NCBI GenBank assembly: GCA_030673345.1
Contig: DAOVJH010000041.1
Location: forward strand, 1-8,563
Direction of reading: 5' to 3'
Source: Pseudomonadota bacterium
Lineage (GTDB): Bacteria > Pseudomonadota > Gammaproteobacteria > SZUA-229
Length of the DNA stretch: 8,563 nt
Position numbers and translations under genes: made by a program. Numbering within the stretch: position 1 is the stretch's first letter; each line of letters starts with the position of its first letter. The notes beneath the pieces are model-generated. The model worked only from the letters and a program-made list of their open reading frames with translations. It made no database searches and had not been told where the DNA came from. Below, piece after piece: positions 6,957-8,563 of the stretch.

Positions 6957-8041
6957 TCGATGTTCGTCCTGTAATGATCATGGCTGGCGGCACCGGCGGG
7001 CATGTTTTCCCTGCACTGGCGGTTGCTGATGAGCTGCGTTCGCGCGGCATTCCTGTGGTCTGGCTGGGAACAAAAGCAGGCATCGAATCAAGACTGGTTC
7101 CTCAGGCCGGCTATCCGATCGAATGGATGAGTATCACAGGTCTACGCGGAAAGAATACATTGACCTTGCTGTTAGCGCCGGTGCGCATCACCATGGCTTG
7201 TTGGCAGGCTTTAACTGTTCTGCTGAGAAGGAAACCCTGTGCTGTTTTAGGCATGGGTGGTTTTGCATCGGGTCCTGGTGGCCTGATGGCGTGGCTGATC
7301 AGAAAACCGCTTCTGGTGCATGAGCAAAACGCTATTGCCGGGTTGACCAATAAGATATTGGCAAAGTTTGCAAAAGTTGTGTTACAGGCTTTTCCTGCTG
7401 TGTTTAAAGGTGCGACAACGACCGGCAATCCGGTACGCCAGTCAATCTGTGATATCGATCAGCCCGAGAGCCGCTTTGCTAAGCAGGACTTGCAGCAACG
7501 TAAGCTGCGCCTGCTGGTTATCGGCGGCAGTCTGGGTGCGGTAAAACTTAATGAGATTATCCCGGCGGCACTGGCTGAGATCAATGAAGACGAACGGCCT
7601 GATGTTATCCACCAGACTGGTTTAAAAAATATTGAATCAGCAAAAGCTATTTACGCTGATGCGGGGGTCGATGCGAAGGTTGAGGCATTCATTGATGATA
7701 TGCCTGCCGTTTATGAATGGGCTGATCTGGTGATATGCCGCTCAGGTGCGATGACCGTATTCGAACTGGCAGCGGTTGGTGTCGCTTCCATCCTGGTGCC
7801 TTATCCGCATGCTGTCGATGACCACCAGACACATAATGCTTATTACCTCGAAAGGACCGGTGCAGCGATAATCCGCCAGCAGGATGAGTTGTCGACAGAC
7901 TGGCTGGTTGAGGTGATCGGTGATTTCTCACGCAACCGAAAAAAATTAGTCGATATGGCTGTAGCAGCGAGACGACTGGCTATTCCGGATTCAGCAAAAA
8001 CGATTGCCGATGCCTGTCTGAGCGCCGGAGGTATTGTCTGA
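6953..8041 (+). CDS. murG: UDP-GlcNAc:lipid I N-acetylglucosaminyltransferase MurG
   Basis: MurG is a GT-B glycosyltransferase on the inner face of the cytoplasmic membrane that adds GlcNAc to lipid I to form lipid II. The product is 362 residues, close to the E. coli enzyme (355). The N-terminal domain has the first glycine-rich loop [13 protein letters not shown] (11-23), with His17 as the conserved histidine. It also has the loop '[11 protein letters not shown]' (100-110) and '[13 protein letters not shown]' (122-134). The linker region has 'TTGNPVR' (156-162). The C-terminal UDP-GlcNAc domain has the third glycine loop GGSLGA (191-196), 'HQTGLKN' (220-226), '[15 protein letters not shown]' (262-276) and '[14 protein letters not shown]' (283-296), including the acceptor/donor-binding HxxDxHQ region. 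ATG 6953 is part of an ATGA overlap with ftsW, and GGAGG (6939-6943) sits 9 nt upstream. All signature residues are present. The stop shares one base with the murC start. Confidence 0.98.
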   Translation: MIDVRPVMIMAGGTGGHVFPALAVADELRSRGIPVVWLGTKAGIESRLVPQAGYPIEWMSITGLRGKNTLTLLLAPVRITMACWQALTVLLRRKPCAVLGMGGFASGPGGLMAWLIRKPLLVHEQNAIAGLTNKILAKFAKVVLQAFPAVFKGATTTGNPVRQSICDIDQPESRFAKQDLQQRKLRLLVIGGSLGAVKLNEIIPAALAEINEDERPDVIHQTGLKNIESAKAIYADAGVDAKVEAFIDDMPAVYEWADLVICRSGAMTVFELAAVGVASILVPYPHAVDDHQTHNAYYLERTGAAIIRQQDELSTDWLVEVIGDFSRNRKKLVDMAVAARRLAIPDSAKTIADACLSAGGIV

Positions 8042-8563
8042 TGTCACAGCCTGCCAGCTCTAAATCGAATAGCCATAAAGAATTTATGAGGCGTATACGT
8101 AAGGTGCATTTCGTCGGTATCGGTGGTGCGGGTATGAGCGGCATCGCTGATGTGATGAACACACTTGGTTACCAGGTGAGTGGCTCAGATGTTGCCAGCA
8201 ATGCGGTGACAGAACAGTTAAAAAGTTCGGGTGTGAAAGTGTATCACTCACATTCAGTTGAAAATGTCAGTGACGTCGATGTGGTCGTTACTTCGACAGC
8301 GATCAGCAGTGACAACATCGAAGTAGAGGCGGCGAAAGCTAACCGCATCCCCGTGGTACCGAGAGCAGAGATGCTGGCGGAATTGATGCGCTTCAGTCAT
8401 GGCATCGCTGTTGCGGGAACGCATGGCAAGACGACGACGACCTCTCTGGTCACCAGTGTATTAGAAGAAGCGGGACTTGACCCGACGTATGTCATCGGCG
8501 GCAAGCTGAACAGCTCGTCGACACATGCGCGTCTAGGTAAAGGCAAGTATCTGGTCGCTGAAG
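8041..8563 (+). CDS. murC: UDP-N-acetylmuramate--L-alanine ligase MurC, N-terminal 174 residues only
   Basis: MurC adds L-alanine to UDP-MurNAc, the first amino acid of the stem peptide. Although it acts first among the Mur ligases, it is encoded last here, as is usual in the cluster. The gene runs off the window end. The visible part has a short polar N-terminal extension (1-19), then the Rossmann loop '[15 protein letters not shown]' (22-36), 'GYQVSGSD' (43-50), '[12 protein letters not shown]' (81-92), '[15 protein letters not shown]' (104-118) and the ATP loop [10 protein letters not shown] (125-134). After that come '[11 protein letters not shown]' (144-154) and '[13 protein letters not shown]' (162-174). 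The frame ends just before the expected EADESD continuation. The start ATG overlaps the murG TGA by 1 nt, and GGAGG (8027-8031) is 9 nt upstream. Mpl, a homologue, lacks this gene context and is less likely. Confidence 0.97.
   Translation, partial: MSQPASSKSNSHKEFMRRIRKVHFVGIGGAGMSGIADVMNTLGYQVSGSDVASNAVTEQLKSSGVKVYHSHSVENVSDVDVVVTSTAISSDNIEVEAAKANRIPVVPRAEMLAELMRFSHGIAVAGTHGKTTTTSLVTSVLEEAGLDPTYVIGGKLNSSSTHARLGKGKYLVAE

Noticed and set aside
1..8563. An undescribed system, mobile element or transferred cargo hidden in the cluster
   Set aside because: Every stretch longer than 24 bp is covered by a recognisable dcw gene with intact family motifs, in the canonical order. No repeats, integrase remnants or orphan frames on either strand stand out.

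Overview
This window is an internal stretch of a division and cell wall (dcw) gene cluster, read entirely on the + strand. The order is ftsI (3' end only), murE, murF, mraY, murD, ftsW, murG and murC (5' part only). This is the canonical order known from Gammaproteobacteria such as Escherichia coli and Pseudomonas. The organism is most likely a Gram-negative gammaproteobacterium. The reasons are the gene order, a MurE with the DNPR signature for meso-diaminopimelate, a 360-residue MraY that aligns closely with the E. coli enzyme, and the MurG and FtsI C-terminal motifs. Base composition is close to half G+C in most places. I cannot name a genus from this sequence alone.

Layout: 1-240 is the end of ftsI, the septal transpeptidase. 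243-1799 is murE, 1799-3172 murF, 3172-4254 mraY, 4279-5652 murD, 5649-6956 ftsW, 6953-8041 murG, and 8041 to the window end is murC. Coding density is almost complete. The only real gap is 24 bp between mraY and murD. Five of the seven junctions overlap by 1 or 4 nt, and the ftsI-murE junction has 2 nt of spacing, so one polycistronic mRNA with translational coupling is the simplest reading. I see no terminator, RNA gene, insertion sequence, CRISPR array or transferred cargo.

How the genes work together: MurC, MurD, MurE and MurF are four homologous ATP-dependent amide ligases that add L-Ala, D-Glu, meso-DAP and D-Ala-D-Ala in turn to UDP-MurNAc in the cytoplasm. MraY moves the phospho-MurNAc-pentapeptide onto undecaprenyl phosphate (lipid I). 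MurG adds GlcNAc (lipid II). FtsW polymerises lipid II at the septum, and FtsI (PBP3) cross-links the glycan.

The window holds no evident new system. The points worth a second look are fine-scale. A perfect 8-bp hairpin covers the murF stop and mraY start codons and lies in an unusually AT-rich 240-bp valley. A second, weaker inverted repeat brackets the murF start. murD is the only gene here that is not coupled to its upstream neighbour and has no convincing Shine-Dalgarno sequence.
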